From the NCBI GenBank assembly GCA_019359615.1, contig JAHHHA010000032.1, positions 1 to 64,000 on the forward strand: 64,000 bases of DNA. Direction: 5' to 3'. Positions 15,849 through 24,842 of this stretch are shown in pieces. The translations under genes and the position numbers were made by a program. The stretch comes from Cyanosarcina radialis HA8281-LM2 (lineage in GTDB: Bacteria > Cyanobacteriota > Cyanobacteriia > Cyanobacteriales > CCAP-1448). Position 1 is the first letter of the stretch. Each line of letters opens with the position of its first letter. A model generated the notes under the pieces. It worked only from the letters and a program-made list of their open reading frames with translations, was not told where the DNA came from and did no database searches.

Positions 15849-16307
15849 CTAATCGGGAGGAAAATTGTTAGGGTTTATGCCTACAGAAGTAATTAACAGC
15901 GCCACCACTAATGCCACTCCATAGGCAATTACCAATCCTAGAAAAGCGTCTTCTATTAAGTTCCAGTGAGGAGAATTGCCAGGACCAGTAATGGGAACGT
16001 TGCCTAGCAAGATTTGCAGGTTAGAATAACAGCGATCGCCTTGTTTGACTCGATAGCAATTGCCAGGTGATGACAGAATAGTTGTAACTTGTAATGCTAA
16101 AACTAGGACCCACATCCAATATTTGATTCGTGCTGTTTTGGTGCGATTTTGCCAAACAAAAAACCACCACCATAGCAAAATAATTCCATAGAATGGTAGC
16201 AGCAAAAACAAATATATTATCCAGCCGATAATAGTATTAGAAGTTGCCAAAAATAAGACAAAACTCAAGCCAAGATAAACTGTTAATGCCCAACCAAGTT
16301 TAACCAT
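15849..16307 (-). CDS. Membrane protein of unknown function
   Basis: From ATG 16307 the 152-residue product has four hydrophobic segments (LGWALTVYLGLSFVLFLA, IIGWIIYLFLLLPFYGIILLWWWFFV, WMWVLVLALQVTTIL, LGLVIAYGVALVVALLIT). Between helices 3 and 4 is a loop with two Cys (GNCYRVKQGDRCYS). I recognise no family. A longer frame to 16436 overlaps the 3' end of the lipase gene and is a shadow. It lies 31 nt downstream of the lipase gene on the same strand and could be co-transcribed. Confidence 0.6.
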   Translation of the reverse strand: MVKLGWALTVYLGLSFVLFLATSNTIIGWIIYLFLLLPFYGIILLWWWFFVWQNRTKTARIKYWMWVLVLALQVTTILSSPGNCYRVKQGDRCYSNLQILLGNVPITGPGNSPHWNLIEDAFLGLVIAYGVALVVALLITSVGINPNNFPPD

Positions 16308-16338
16308 CGTCTTGCTTTTTGAGTTGAGGTGCGAGCGG

Positions 16339-17574
16339 TTAGCCACCTTTGCCAGAATTCGTTCCACAAGTCGATCTGGTGGGTCGTCCGGCAAAGCGAT
16401 CTTCGATCCACCCGACGGTAAAAATACCGGATTCATTCCGCGCGTCGTGTCCTACACCAGGCAGTCGAACGAATTGAACGTTTTCTCCCGCAGCACATCG
16501 TCGGGCTACATCGGCCTCGCTTAACTCGATCGGAATCAACGTATCGGCCGTGCCGTGAGTTACCAGTAAGGGTACAGCTATGCGTCCGCGTGGTGTATTG
16601 GTATCGATAATCGTCCGCCAAGGTTCGGTTTTGAGGAGATCGACCTTCAGGTACTCCGACGGTTTCAAGAGTTCGCCCAGAGTTAAGAAGGCCAGAGGAG
16701 TAGAGACGCACGTTCTGGCCATGCGATCGAATTGGTCCCGTTTTTCTGGCTGAATTATTGCGTCCAAGTTGGCGTTAGGATAGGCATGGCTCCAGGCATA
16801 CAGGGCTTCTGAAATAAAGACTCCGCCACCTTTATCGTCGGTTTTCGCTTTGATGATCCCTGCCAAATTAATAGCTGGGGCCGAAGCTGCTGCCGCCACG
16901 AGTTTCAATTCAGGTGCGTATGCGGCCGCAGACTGGGCCGTCCACAGAGCGGCCTGTCCTCCTTGGGATGCCCCCCAGACGACGAAGCGATCGCCTGCAT
17001 TTACGTCTAGCTGCCGCGCCGCTCGCACAGAATCGAGGATGGAGTAGGCAGAAACGTTTCCCACCAGATAGGGATGCACTCCAGGGGTTCCCAGACCGGG
17101 ATAATCTGTAGCTACCACTACGAAACCTTGGCGTACCATCAGGTCTACCACGGGGGTTTGTTTGTAAGGGTCTTGGGTATGGCTGACACCGCACTCTGGC
17201 AGCACTCCAATAGTGCCGTGCGCCCACGCGATTAACGGGCGAGGGGATTTGCTGGGTTCTTTTGGTGCTACTACTACTCCAGTTACGGCTATTGGCTCGC
17301 CGTTCTTACCCGTGGAGCGATACATGATGCGCCAAGCAACTGCCCCTTCCGGCAAACTATCGAGGAGAGGTTCTTGACGGAGGATTTTACCTGGAGCAAC
17401 TGCTGGCAGTGGATTTGGTGGGGTATAAAAGGCAGGCGGTGGCACTGGGGTAGCAGCAATTTGAAAGCGCCAGTACGAGATCGCGATCGCTACGATCGCA
17501 GCAATACAGCCCAACACCAACCAACGAACCCACGGACTAAACCTTTTCCATCGCGATCTGATTCGGGTTATCAC
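16339..17574 (-). CDS. Membrane-anchored secretory-lipase-like alpha/beta hydrolase
   Basis: The protein has an N-terminal basic region, one membrane helix (WLVLGCIAAIVAIAISYW) and a large exported hydrolase domain. The nucleophile elbow is GASQGGQ. The acid is probably the Asp of HGTADTLIP and the base the His of PGVGHDA, and an oxyanion segment is WAHGT. This matches the LIP family of secretory lipases. Start choice: GTG at 17574 has GGAGG at 17586-17590; a TTG at 17643 would add 23 residues. It is divergent from the FAD monooxygenase gene. The substrate is unknown. Confidence 0.8.
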   Translation of the reverse strand: MITRIRSRWKRFSPWVRWLVLGCIAAIVAIAISYWRFQIAATPVPPPAFYTPPNPLPAVAPGKILRQEPLLDSLPEGAVAWRIMYRSTGKNGEPIAVTGVVVAPKEPSKSPRPLIAWAHGTIGVLPECGVSHTQDPYKQTPVVDLMVRQGFVVVATDYPGLGTPGVHPYLVGNVSAYSILDSVRAARQLDVNAGDRFVVWGASQGGQAALWTAQSAAAYAPELKLVAAAASAPAINLAGIIKAKTDDKGGGVFISEALYAWSHAYPNANLDAIIQPEKRDQFDRMARTCVSTPLAFLTLGELLKPSEYLKVDLLKTEPWRTIIDTNTPRGRIAVPLLVTHGTADTLIPIELSEADVARRCAAGENVQFVRLPGVGHDARNESGIFTVGWIEDRFAGRPTRSTCGTNSGKGG

Positions 17575-17681
17575 TCTCGCCCTCGCCTCCAGCTTCGGAA
17601 CGGTAGGAAATGTCTTTAGACGATAATATAAGCGTTCTTGCAAAATAGGGATAGGGCGATCGAATTTGGAGGTTTGAGTTT

Positions 17682-18926
17682 ATGTCTGCTAGCAAAACCT
17701 CGATCGATAGAGAAGAAATCGAACGCGACATCATCGACGTGCAACAAACTACCTGTTGCGTTGTGGGTGGCGGACCAGCGGGGGTAGTTTTAGCCTTTCT
17801 CCTGGCGCGTCAGGGGATTTCGGTAATGCTGCTGGAGGCCCACAAGGATTTCGATCGCGACTTTCGGGGAGATACGATTCACCCCTCGGTGATGGAGATT
17901 ATGGCAGAACTTGGTTTAGCCGATCGCTTGTTGCAACTACCTCACACCAAAGTTAGTACCCTGAACTTAATCGGAGATGGCAATGCCGTCACCGTTGCCG
18001 ATTTAAGCCGCCTGAAGACGAATTATCCCTATATCACCTTCATGCCCCAAGTGCGATTTTTAGAATTTATTACCGAAGAGGCGAAACAATATCCTAGTTT
18101 TCAACTGGTAATGGGTGCTAACGTCCAGGAATTGATTGAAGAAGATGGTGAAGTTCGCGGCGTGCGATATCGCGGACATGGGGGATGGCATGAAGTGCGA
18201 TCGCTCCTCACCGTTGCCGCAGACGGCAGACACTCGAAGTTGCGGCAATTAGCTCATTTAGAGCCGATCTCCACCTCTCCCCCGATGGATGCCCTGTGGT
18301 TCCCCCTGCCACGCCATCCAGAAGAGCCAGAGGGGATAACAGGCCGAATCGGTCGCGGTAAGATAATGGCGATGCTCGATCGAGGCGACCAGTGGCAGAT
18401 TGCCTACGTGATTCCCAAAGGAGACTACCAAAAACTGCGGGCGGCAGGGTTGGAAGCATTTCAGCGATCGATCGTCGAGGTGGTACCGGAATTGAGCGAT
18501 CGCGTGCATCTTTTGCACGATTGGAGCCAAATAGCTTTTTTAGCCGTAGAATCGAATCGCCTTCCTCGTTGGTATCGTCCGGGATTGCTACTCATAGGTG
18601 ATGCTGCTCATGTCATGTCGCCAGTAGGAGGAGTAGGGATTAACTATGCCATTCAGGATGCCGTTGCGGCTGCAAACGTTCTCAGCCAGCACTTCAAGGC
18701 GGGTAAAGTCCCCTTGAAGGCTCTAGCAGCCGTTCAGCGCCAGCGAGAGTTGCCCACTCGAATTATCCAAGCTTTTCAAGAAGCAATCCAAAAGCGGATT
18801 ATCTCTCAGGCTCTCGACTCGAATCGCACCTTCACCCCGCCAGCTTTCTTACGCTTGCCAATTCTGCGAGATTTGCCAGCCAAGTTAATTGCTTTTGGGG
18901 TTTTTCCCGCCCACGTCAAAACTTAG
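17682..18926 (+). CDS. FAD-dependent aromatic-type monooxygenase
   Basis: The 414-residue flavoprotein belongs to the PHBH/UbiH-like class A monooxygenases. It has the GxGxxG FAD motif (CCVVGGGPAGVVLAFLLARQG), the second FAD motif DGRHSKLR (TVAADGRHSKLRQLA), and the GD motif LLIGDAAHVMSPVGGVGINY. It should hydroxylate an aromatic or polyketide-like substrate with NAD(P)H and O2. GGAGG lies 9 nt before the ATG. The VOC pseudogene and aldo/keto reductase follow on the same strand, which suggests a small catabolic or secondary-metabolism group. Confidence 0.85.
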   Translation: MSASKTSIDREEIERDIIDVQQTTCCVVGGGPAGVVLAFLLARQGISVMLLEAHKDFDRDFRGDTIHPSVMEIMAELGLADRLLQLPHTKVSTLNLIGDGNAVTVADLSRLKTNYPYITFMPQVRFLEFITEEAKQYPSFQLVMGANVQELIEEDGEVRGVRYRGHGGWHEVRSLLTVAADGRHSKLRQLAHLEPISTSPPMDALWFPLPRHPEEPEGITGRIGRGKIMAMLDRGDQWQIAYVIPKGDYQKLRAAGLEAFQRSIVEVVPELSDRVHLLHDWSQIAFLAVESNRLPRWYRPGLLLIGDAAHVMSPVGGVGINYAIQDAVAAANVLSQHFKAGKVPLKALAAVQRQRELPTRIIQAFQEAIQKRIISQALDSNRTFTPPAFLRLPILRDLPAKLIAFGVFPAHVKT

Positions 18927-18982
18927 AAAATTGAGGCGATCGCTAAACAACTCTTGCCATAGAAGTCACAAAGGTGATGTAG

Positions 18983-19441
18983 ATGAAAATATTCGATCGA
19001 GTTACGACAAATCCAAATGCAGAGAGTCTGAGTTCGATACAAATAGACCACGTTTGCTTGAACGTACCGAACTATGAGGAAACCCTTCGGTGGTATCAAG
19101 AAAAGCTCGATGCCACTATTACTCGCGAGTGCACAGTTGATGTCTTTCCCGATCTAAAACTGGCTTACTTGGACGTGTAGGGCTTTCGGATCGAAATCAT
19201 CGGTAGCACTCAACCTCTATCTGGAATGCCAACGGCTCAAAACTTTGGCGATGGACTTCGCACCAGTGGCATCGGACATTTTTGTTTTCGAGTAGATGAT
19301 GTCGATGCCGTGCTAGCAGAATTGAATCGAAGAGATGTTCCTACCTTTGTACCCTTGGGCAGCTATCCCGATGCTGGGGTTCGACTTTGTTTTATCCGAG
19401 ACAACAATGGCAATCTCATCGAGTTCGTCACGTCTTTGTAA
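18983..19441 (+). pseudogene. VOC (glyoxalase/dioxygenase fold) protein interrupted by an in-frame TAG
   Basis: Reading through gives 152 residues with two beta-alpha-beta-beta-beta modules. The first is IDHVCLNVPNYEETLRWYQE (first metal His). The second begins GIGHFCFRVDDVDAVLAEL (second His) and ends VRLCFIRDNNGNLIEFV (metal Glu). A TAG at 19178-19180 falls right after KLAYLDV, where family members continue into GFRIEI, and the frame resumes at once without a shift. A single-base change from CAG, AAG or GAG would explain it. The product is probably truncated, unless the base is a sequencing error. Confidence 0.8.
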
Positions 19442-19456
19442 TTGAGGTTGAACTTA

Positions 19457-20323
19457 ATGGATAATTTGGTGACAACTTTTGCAATCGGTGGCGATTTGTC
19501 GGTCAACCGCATCGGCTACGGTGCTATGCGCCTGACGGGACAACCGGGAAATTTTGGACCCTATCCAGAATGGGAATCCGGGCGGCAACTGTTACAAAGA
19601 GCGATCGATCTCGGCATTAACTTAATCGACACCGCAGAAGCCTACGGTCCTGGTTTTAACGAAGAGTTAATTGCCTCTGCTTTGCATCCCTACCCCAAAA
19701 ACCTAGTCATCGCTACCAAAGGCGGCATCAACAAACCTGCTCCTGATGATATTCGGGCTGATGGTAGCCCAGGAAATTTGCGGCGCGGCTGCGAAGAGAG
19801 CTTGCAGCGATTAAAACTCGATCGCATCGATCTGTATCAACTCCATCGCCCCGATCCCAACGTGCCGCTAGCAGAGTCGGTGGGAATGCTAGCAGAACTA
19901 CAACGAGAAGGTAAAATTCGTCATATTGGCTTGTCGAATGTCACGATCGCCCAGATCGAAATGGCTCGCCAGATTGCTGCGATCGCTTCCGTGCAAAACC
20001 GTTTCAGCTTTGTCGATCGCAGCGGCGAAGATGTCCTCGACTACTGCACCCAAAATCATATCGCCTTTATTCCTTGGGGTCCCCTCGGTGCCAACCCACT
20101 GAAACCAGGCGCACCCTTGGCGCGATCGGCAGGTGTATTGGCTGACATTGCAGCCCGTCATGGCGTGAAACCCAATCAGATTGCTCTGTCGTGGTTGCTC
20201 CATCGCGCTCCCAATATTGTCTTAATTCCTGGAACGACAGCGAGCGCGCATTTAGAAGAAAACGTGGCATCTAGTTCGATCGCTTTGAGTGCAGAAGACA
20301 TCGCCCCTTTGAGGGCAACTTAA
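19457..20323 (+). CDS. Aldo/keto reductase
   Basis: The 288-residue TIM-barrel oxidoreductase uses NADPH. Catalytic residues are visible: Asp and Tyr in NLIDTAEAYGPG, Lys in VIATKGGI, His in DLYQLHRPDP. The C-terminal NADPH-binding part is IVLIPGTTASAHLEEN. The start ATG 19457 follows GAGG at 19444-19447; a TTG at 19442 is upstream. It is the third gene of the monooxygenase/VOC/AKR run, 15 nt after the VOC stop. The substrate is unknown. Confidence 0.9.
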   Translation: MDNLVTTFAIGGDLSVNRIGYGAMRLTGQPGNFGPYPEWESGRQLLQRAIDLGINLIDTAEAYGPGFNEELIASALHPYPKNLVIATKGGINKPAPDDIRADGSPGNLRRGCEESLQRLKLDRIDLYQLHRPDPNVPLAESVGMLAELQREGKIRHIGLSNVTIAQIEMARQIAAIASVQNRFSFVDRSGEDVLDYCTQNHIAFIPWGPLGANPLKPGAPLARSAGVLADIAARHGVKPNQIALSWLLHRAPNIVLIPGTTASAHLEENVASSSIALSAEDIAPLRAT

Positions 20324-20329
20324 AATTCT

Positions 20330-20412
20330 TGTAAGGTAGGCATCGTGCCTGCCTTCTCAAATGTAGGCATCCTACCTTTGAGAAGATACTCATCCTGCCT
20401 GCCTTTGAGTTT
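20330..20412. repeat. GTAGGCATC-type palindromic repeats
   Basis: Several overlapping copies of GTAGGCATCxTGCCTGCC and CTTTGAGAAG lie downstream of the AKR gene. Related units occur at 50299, 56935 and 57502. They can form stem-loops and may act as terminators or be REP-like elements. Confidence 0.6.
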
Positions 20413-20441
20413 AATTTCTGGAGAAGTAACCGCAATCACCA

Positions 20442-20477
20442 GTAGAGGGAGGATCTCGATCGAGATCCTCCCTCTAC
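20442..20477. terminator. Perfect 36-nt palindrome between AKR and psaC
   Basis: GTAGAGGGAGGATCTCGA is followed immediately by its exact reverse complement, giving an 18-bp stem with no loop bases. It sits 24 nt beyond the psaC stop and 118 nt beyond the AKR stop, between convergent genes. It has no T-run on either side, so a role as a bidirectional 3'-end/stability hairpin is only inferred. Confidence 0.55.
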
Positions 20478-20501
20478 ATAGCTTTCGATACTGTAAGACC
20501 T

Positions 20502-20747
<246 letters not shown>

Positions 20748-20955
20748 CTAAATAAAGACTCCTTTTTGAGAGTTTTTTAACGCTTGAGACTCATAATCAA
20801 CGCTTAGTTTACCGCAGTTGGCGGAGTTCCCTCTAGCAAAAGGCAACAGAACTTTAAAGTTTTTAATATCTTTTGGTAATAATCTCAATAGACGGTAGGG
20901 TCTGCCGACGAGTGCGATAACATCCAGATGTAGTCTAGATTACGTCTTGAGGTTT

Positions 20956-21312
20956 ATGGAACCCGACTATTTACCTACCGAGGTGATTTTGACGCATCCA
21001 CCCCAATCCCTCGGTAACGTCCAGTTAGATTGGATGCCACAACCTGGAAACTATCTCGATCTCAAAGGTAAAACTTACGCCGTTTTAGAGCGCCGCCACC
21101 GCTATCAATTTAAAGCTGGCCGTTATCGATTGCAGAAAATCGCTCTCTACGTTCAATCTGCCCCCAGACCTGTAGAAACTACTTTTGTCGAAGGACGTTG
21201 GATTGTAGGGGATGCTAGCTGTCGCTTCAATGCTGCCTCAGAACTGCTGCGCTGTGCGGTTAATCCAGAGGGGCCTTGCGATCGCTGTCGTTTCTACGAA
21301 CCTTTAACCTAA
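20956..21312 (+). CDS. DUF6464-like conserved cyanobacterial protein
   Basis: The 118-residue protein has the features MPQPGNYLDLKGKTYAVLER...HRYQFKAGRYRLQKIALYVQ and a C-terminal CAVNPEGPCDRCRFYE segment with three Cys. I recognise it as a conserved cyanobacterial family (DUF6464). Its function is unknown; the Cys cluster could bind metal. The frame also has a TTG at 20947; ATG at 20956 is more likely. It is divergent from psaC. Confidence 0.7.
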   Translation: MEPDYLPTEVILTHPPQSLGNVQLDWMPQPGNYLDLKGKTYAVLERRHRYQFKAGRYRLQKIALYVQSAPRPVETTFVEGRWIVGDASCRFNAASELLRCAVNPEGPCDRCRFYEPLT

Positions 21313-21365
21313 CCGTTTTCTTATCTCGTTTTGCTCTGGATGTATGATACAGATCGCGTCGATTT

Positions 21366-21427
21366 AGGCGGGTTTGAATTAACCTAAATCCTTACCAGGC
21401 AAAGATCTGGGCGAAACCCGCCCCTAC
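21366..21427. repeat. Copy 1 of a ~62-nt element with GGCGGGTTT...AAACCCGCC ends
   Basis: The element starts GGCGGGTTTGAATTAACCTA and ends GGGCGAAACCCGCCCCTACA. A second copy lies at 24703-24769. The ends are inverted repeats, as in a miniature transposable element. This copy overlaps the 3' end of fmt by four nucleotides. Confidence 0.75.
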
Positions 21428-22425
21428 AAAACATCGAACGCTTCTCCTACCGTTAAGCGCATTCCATTGGCAAAATCCCAGCCAGATTGAGGGCGTTTGC
21501 CAGCAAGTTGCACTTCTTGCAACAACAACAGTCCTTCTCCGGTTTGCACGATCGGGCCGATATTCTTGACGATCGCGATCGCTTCTCCAGGTTGGGCTGT
21601 GGCTGAAGAGAAGGTATTAAAATTCTCTTTGAGGAGGCTTAAGGTTGGCGGTAAATCTGCCCAGTAATCCTCGCCAAGGGGAACTGTAGCCAGAATTTTC
21701 AAGTTTTGCCCGCGAAATTTGGCTGCACAATCGGGGAAAAAGCCTCTAATTTGATTGTGGATCTCGATCGCTCGTCTCGACCAATCAATCGCGTAGTCTG
21801 ATTTTTTAATTAGAGGGGCATAAGTTGCTTGGGAGTTGTCTTGAGGTTGGGGTTGAATTCCTTGGTCTTTTAGTTTGAGGAGAGTTTCAACTAACAAGTC
21901 GGCCCCCAGACTAGCTAGAGTTTGCCCTAATTGCTCTGCATTATCTAACAATCCAATGGGGGTATAAGCTGTTAAGAGAACAGCCCCAGTATCCATCCCA
22001 GCATCCATTAACATAGTGGCGATCCCGGTTTCCTTTTCCCCATGGTAGAGACACCACTGAATCGGAGCGGCTCCTCTATATTTGGGCAAAATCGAGCCGT
22101 GGACGTTTATACAGCCTATTTTGGGAATATCGAGGATTTCTTGAGACAGAATTTGACCGTAAGCTACCACCACGAATACATCTGCTTCTGCCTGTCGCAG
22201 TCGATCGATCGTCTGGGGATCTTTTTTGATCCTTTCGGGCTGCCACACGGGTAGCTGATGCTCTAAAGCTAAGGTTTTCACGGGTGAAGGGAGTAGCTCG
22301 TTCCCTCGCCCTCGACGGCGATCTGGTTGAGTAACTACACCTTTGACAATAAATTCTGGCTGAGCTAGCAATCGTTCCAAAGTAGGAACCGCAAATTGAG
22401 GCGTACCGAAGAAGATGACTTTCAT
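21424..22425 (-). CDS. fmt: Methionyl-tRNA formyltransferase
   Basis: This enzyme formylates initiator Met-tRNA using 10-formyl-THF. The 333-residue protein has the N-terminal Rossmann part ([20 protein letters not shown]) and the SLLPKYRG motif as [16 protein letters not shown]. The catalytic Asn (CINVHGS), His and Asp (LMDAGMDTG) follow. The C-terminal tRNA-binding domain is complete. The start codon directly abuts an octamer tandem repeat (22424-22534), so its whole visible leader is repeat sequence and no Shine-Dalgarno is present. Confidence 0.97.
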   Translation of the reverse strand: MKVIFFGTPQFAVPTLERLLAQPEFIVKGVVTQPDRRRGRGNELLPSPVKTLALEHQLPVWQPERIKKDPQTIDRLRQAEADVFVVVAYGQILSQEILDIPKIGCINVHGSILPKYRGAAPIQWCLYHGEKETGIATMLMDAGMDTGAVLLTAYTPIGLLDNAEQLGQTLASLGADLLVETLLKLKDQGIQPQPQDNSQATYAPLIKKSDYAIDWSRRAIEIHNQIRGFFPDCAAKFRGQNLKILATVPLGEDYWADLPPTLSLLKENFNTFSSATAQPGEAIAIVKNIGPIVQTGEGLLLLQEVQLAGKRPQSGWDFANGMRLTVGEAFDVL

Positions 22426-22534
22426 GGGAGATGGGGAGATGGGGAGATGGGGAGATGGGGAGATGGGGAGATGGGGAGATGGGGAGATGGGGAGATGGGG
22501 AGATAGGGGGATGGGGAGATGGGGGGATGGGGAG
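22424..22534. repeat. Tandem repeat of the octamer ATGGGGAG, about 13 units
   Basis: From the fmt start outward the octamer ATGGGGAG repeats nearly perfectly, with the far units showing GGGGG variants. The same octamer occurs three times after ureE (12102-12124). The repeat forms the complete proximal leader of fmt and gives artefactual Pro/Ser-rich frames on the minus strand. Confidence 0.95.
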
Positions 22535-22732
22535 AATTTTTAACTCCACACTCCACACTTAACACTTAAAACTTCCTAACCTTCTGAACTTCTGAACTTC
22601 TGAACTCCTAAATTCGTGGTTTCGTAAATTTTAGTGAACGAGTTAAATTGTGTGGTCCTAACTTGGTATAACCGATCGTGTATTTGCTTCTCATATCAGA
22701 AAGCTGTTATTTCATTATTTAATCTCCAATTC

Positions 22733-23746
22733 ATGTTCAAACCCCTGTTACATCTGGGATCGTCTTGCCCAAAACCTTATTTATCGCTCTTTGCAGCTAC
22801 TTTACTGATGACTCCTAGTACACCTGCTCTAGCAGACCATGAGGATGGTTTGTCAAAGATATCAATAGTTATGACCGTTCATGCTGGAGTGACACAAATA
22901 TCTAAACCAGATAGCTTAACCAACTCAAAGCTATTGCGTCAGGCAGTTAATGTCTTACAGCCCACACTAACCCAGGAAGTTGTTTCTTCAACAGTTACGG
23001 CCTCTCCAGCGATCTTGCCACAAATATTGACTCGTTTGCCCGAAGCGGCTTTTAGAAGCAAGCCAGAACGGGGACAAACCGATCCGCTTGATAGTCCTTA
23101 TCCAGTGCCGTGGGGTTGGGTGTTGAACACTCAAGAAAAAGTTGCAGCTAGCGGTAAACCTAGTGTCCATTACTATCGCAGCCCGTCTTTAGTTTCTCCA
23201 GATGGTCAGTATGCAGCTTACAGCCGGATTGAGATGCGGGTAGAAACAGAGTTGCATCGCAGCCGCGTTAGTAGCGTAATGTTTTTAGAAAATTTACAGA
23301 CTGGCAAGTTGCAGAAGATCGCCGCGACTTCTCCATTGGCGAATCATTTCTTTCCTGGCAACAAATCGGTCGATTTATCGGGAGCGATCGCGATTTTAAT
23401 GCCAGTTTCTTGGTCGGCCAATAGCGATCGCTTGCTGGCGCGTCAGTTTGAAGGCATATTTAGTTCTTCTGATGCCTCTGATTTTGCTGTGGTTTGGGAT
23501 CGCAAGTCTAATCAGACTACCACAGTTGCTCCCAATCGCCGAGACTACGACGCTGCGGTGTTGTTGGGTTGGAGCAACAACAACCCCAGTCAGGTGCTAT
23601 TTCGGGCTGGAGATCTAGAAGATGAAGAAATGCCTCTATGGGCGGTTAATTTAGACGGACAAACGCTGGCAGCGGTGGAAGATAAACCGATGGTTTTGGG
23701 AGTAAACCTCAATCCGGTGTGGTCTGGGCCTCAAAATCGTTATTAA
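22733..23746 (+). CDS. Exported protein with beta-propeller-like repeats, function unknown
   Basis: From ATG 22733 the 337-residue product has a signal peptide (LSLFAATLLMTPSTPALA, cleavage likely after ALA). The mature part includes SPDGQYAAYSRIEM, VSWSANSDRLLARQFEG and VWDRKSNQTTTV, resembling blades of TolB/PD40-type propellers. I recognise no named family. The stop is followed by a 276-nt gap before the next gene. A longer frame from 22634 lacks support because it has an unusual N-terminus. Confidence 0.65.
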   Translation: MFKPLLHLGSSCPKPYLSLFAATLLMTPSTPALADHEDGLSKISIVMTVHAGVTQISKPDSLTNSKLLRQAVNVLQPTLTQEVVSSTVTASPAILPQILTRLPEAAFRSKPERGQTDPLDSPYPVPWGWVLNTQEKVAASGKPSVHYYRSPSLVSPDGQYAAYSRIEMRVETELHRSRVSSVMFLENLQTGKLQKIAATSPLANHFFPGNKSVDLSGAIAILMPVSWSANSDRLLARQFEGIFSSSDASDFAVVWDRKSNQTTTVAPNRRDYDAAVLLGWSNNNPSQVLFRAGDLEDEEMPLWAVNLDGQTLAAVEDKPMVLGVNLNPVWSGPQNRY

Positions 23747-23807
23747 ATCAACCGTTACAGTCCCAGCGCGATCGCTCTGCTTGGATCGGGGCGATCGTCC
23801 AACCCAG

Positions 23808-23995
23808 CCTTGTTATCATGGCAGTGCAATAGCTGTAGGTTGAGTTGACGGCAGGAAACCCAACGAACCCAATTTTAAGTCTCATTTTGGCTGAAACAGT
23901 CCAGTAGGGTGCATTATCGCAGCGTAACGCACCGCTACTTCTATGTTATGAAGTTTGCCGCGTAAGTCCTGAACCGTCCTTGTTATCATGGCAGT
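23808..23995 (+). repeat. 18-nt direct repeats flanking a ~150-nt repeat insert
   Basis: CCTTGTTATCATGGCAGT occurs at 23808-23825 and again at 23978-23995. Between them is dispersed-repeat-like sequence (GTAGGGTGCATTATCGCAGC, then GTAACGCACC). The arrangement looks like an insertion that duplicated its target, just upstream of a Uma2 gene. No gene lies in it. Confidence 0.7.
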
Positions 23996-24022
23996 AAGCT
24001 ATTGCTGAAGGAAGCCTCAGCC

Positions 24023-24661
24023 ATGTTTGTTCTCGTTTCTCCAGAAAAGAGCCAATTACCACCTGGTGCTGTGGTGCGGTTGCCTGCTACCTGGCAAGAA
24101 TATCAGAGTTTGTGCGATCGACGGGGAGATGGATCGATCCCGCGCCTCAAATATCGCCATGGAGAAGTTTTGCTGATGTCGCCCTTACCAGTACACGGTC
24201 GAGATGCCAACCTACTTGCGGACATTGTTAAAGCCTTGCTCGATCGCGACGATCGAGAATATGATGCCTTTACACCTGTAACTATGACCTTACCGGAAGA
24301 GAGCGGGATCGAGCCAGATTATTGCTTTTACATCGACAATTGGGAAGCGGTTTCTGGGAAAAAACGCATAGACTGGCGACGCGATCCACCACCAGATTTA
24401 GTTATTGAAATTGATGTCACCAGTTATTCTGACGTGCGAGATTATCTTCCCTATGCCGTTCCCGAAGTATGGTTATTTAAAAACCAGCAGCTATTAATTT
24501 ACCAACTACAAGGAACAGATTACCAAATTGAAACTCAAAGTCGCTATTTTCCAGATTTCGATCTGCCAAAAATAGTCGATCGCTGCTTACAAATTACCTA
24601 CGATCGCAACTCTAGTGCCGCTATTCGCCATCTCAAACAAAACTTCGATCTATATTGTTAA
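24023..24661 (+). CDS. Uma2-family endonuclease (intact)
   Basis: The 212-residue protein is a complete Uma2 (DUF820) member: LPATWQEYQSLCDRRGDGS, PRLKYRHGEVLLMSPLPVHG, PDYCFYIDNWEAVSGKKRID, and PDLVIEIDVTSYSD, with the acidic and D/E-x-D/K-like residues of the PD-(D/E)xK fold. Then PEVWLFKNQQLLIYQL. ATG 24023 is preceded by AAGGAA at a good distance; a TTG at 24002 is less likely. These genes are numerous in cyanobacteria, and their function has not been settled. Confidence 0.85.
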   Translation: MFVLVSPEKSQLPPGAVVRLPATWQEYQSLCDRRGDGSIPRLKYRHGEVLLMSPLPVHGRDANLLADIVKALLDRDDREYDAFTPVTMTLPEESGIEPDYCFYIDNWEAVSGKKRIDWRRDPPPDLVIEIDVTSYSDVRDYLPYAVPEVWLFKNQQLLIYQLQGTDYQIETQSRYFPDFDLPKIVDRCLQITYDRNSSAAIRHLKQNFDLYC

Positions 24662-24702
24662 TTGTGCCTGCACAAATAGCCAGACGCAAATCTCGATCGG
24701 GG

Positions 24703-24769
24703 CAGGGCGGGTTTGAATTAATCTAAATTTTTAGAGGATAAATATCTGGGCAAAACCCACTCCTACAAG
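24703..24769. repeat. Copy 2 of the GGCGGGTTTGAATTAA element
   Basis: Matches 21366-21427 (GGCGGGTTTGAATTAATCTA ... ATCTGGGCAAAACCCACTCC). The inverted ends GGCGGGTTT and AAACCCAC are partly decayed. It lies between the Uma2 gene and the 639-residue protein. Confidence 0.7.
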
Positions 24770-24842
24770 TTAAATTCGTTGGTTTTAACTGTATACTTAA
24801 GATTTAATTGGTTCAACTTATTATCAAAAAAAATATATTCAT

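Noticed and set aside
19178-19180. TAG as a recoded codon
   Set aside because: No sign of pyrrolysine or suppressor machinery in the window; nonsense mutation or error is simpler.
22424-22534. CRISPR-like array
   Set aside because: Units are 8 nt with no spacers, so it is a simple tandem repeat.
22076-22558. Minus-strand frame with repeated PSPHLPIS units
   Set aside because: It is the translation of the ATGGGGAG tandem repeat running into an alternative frame of fmt; no start site and no family.
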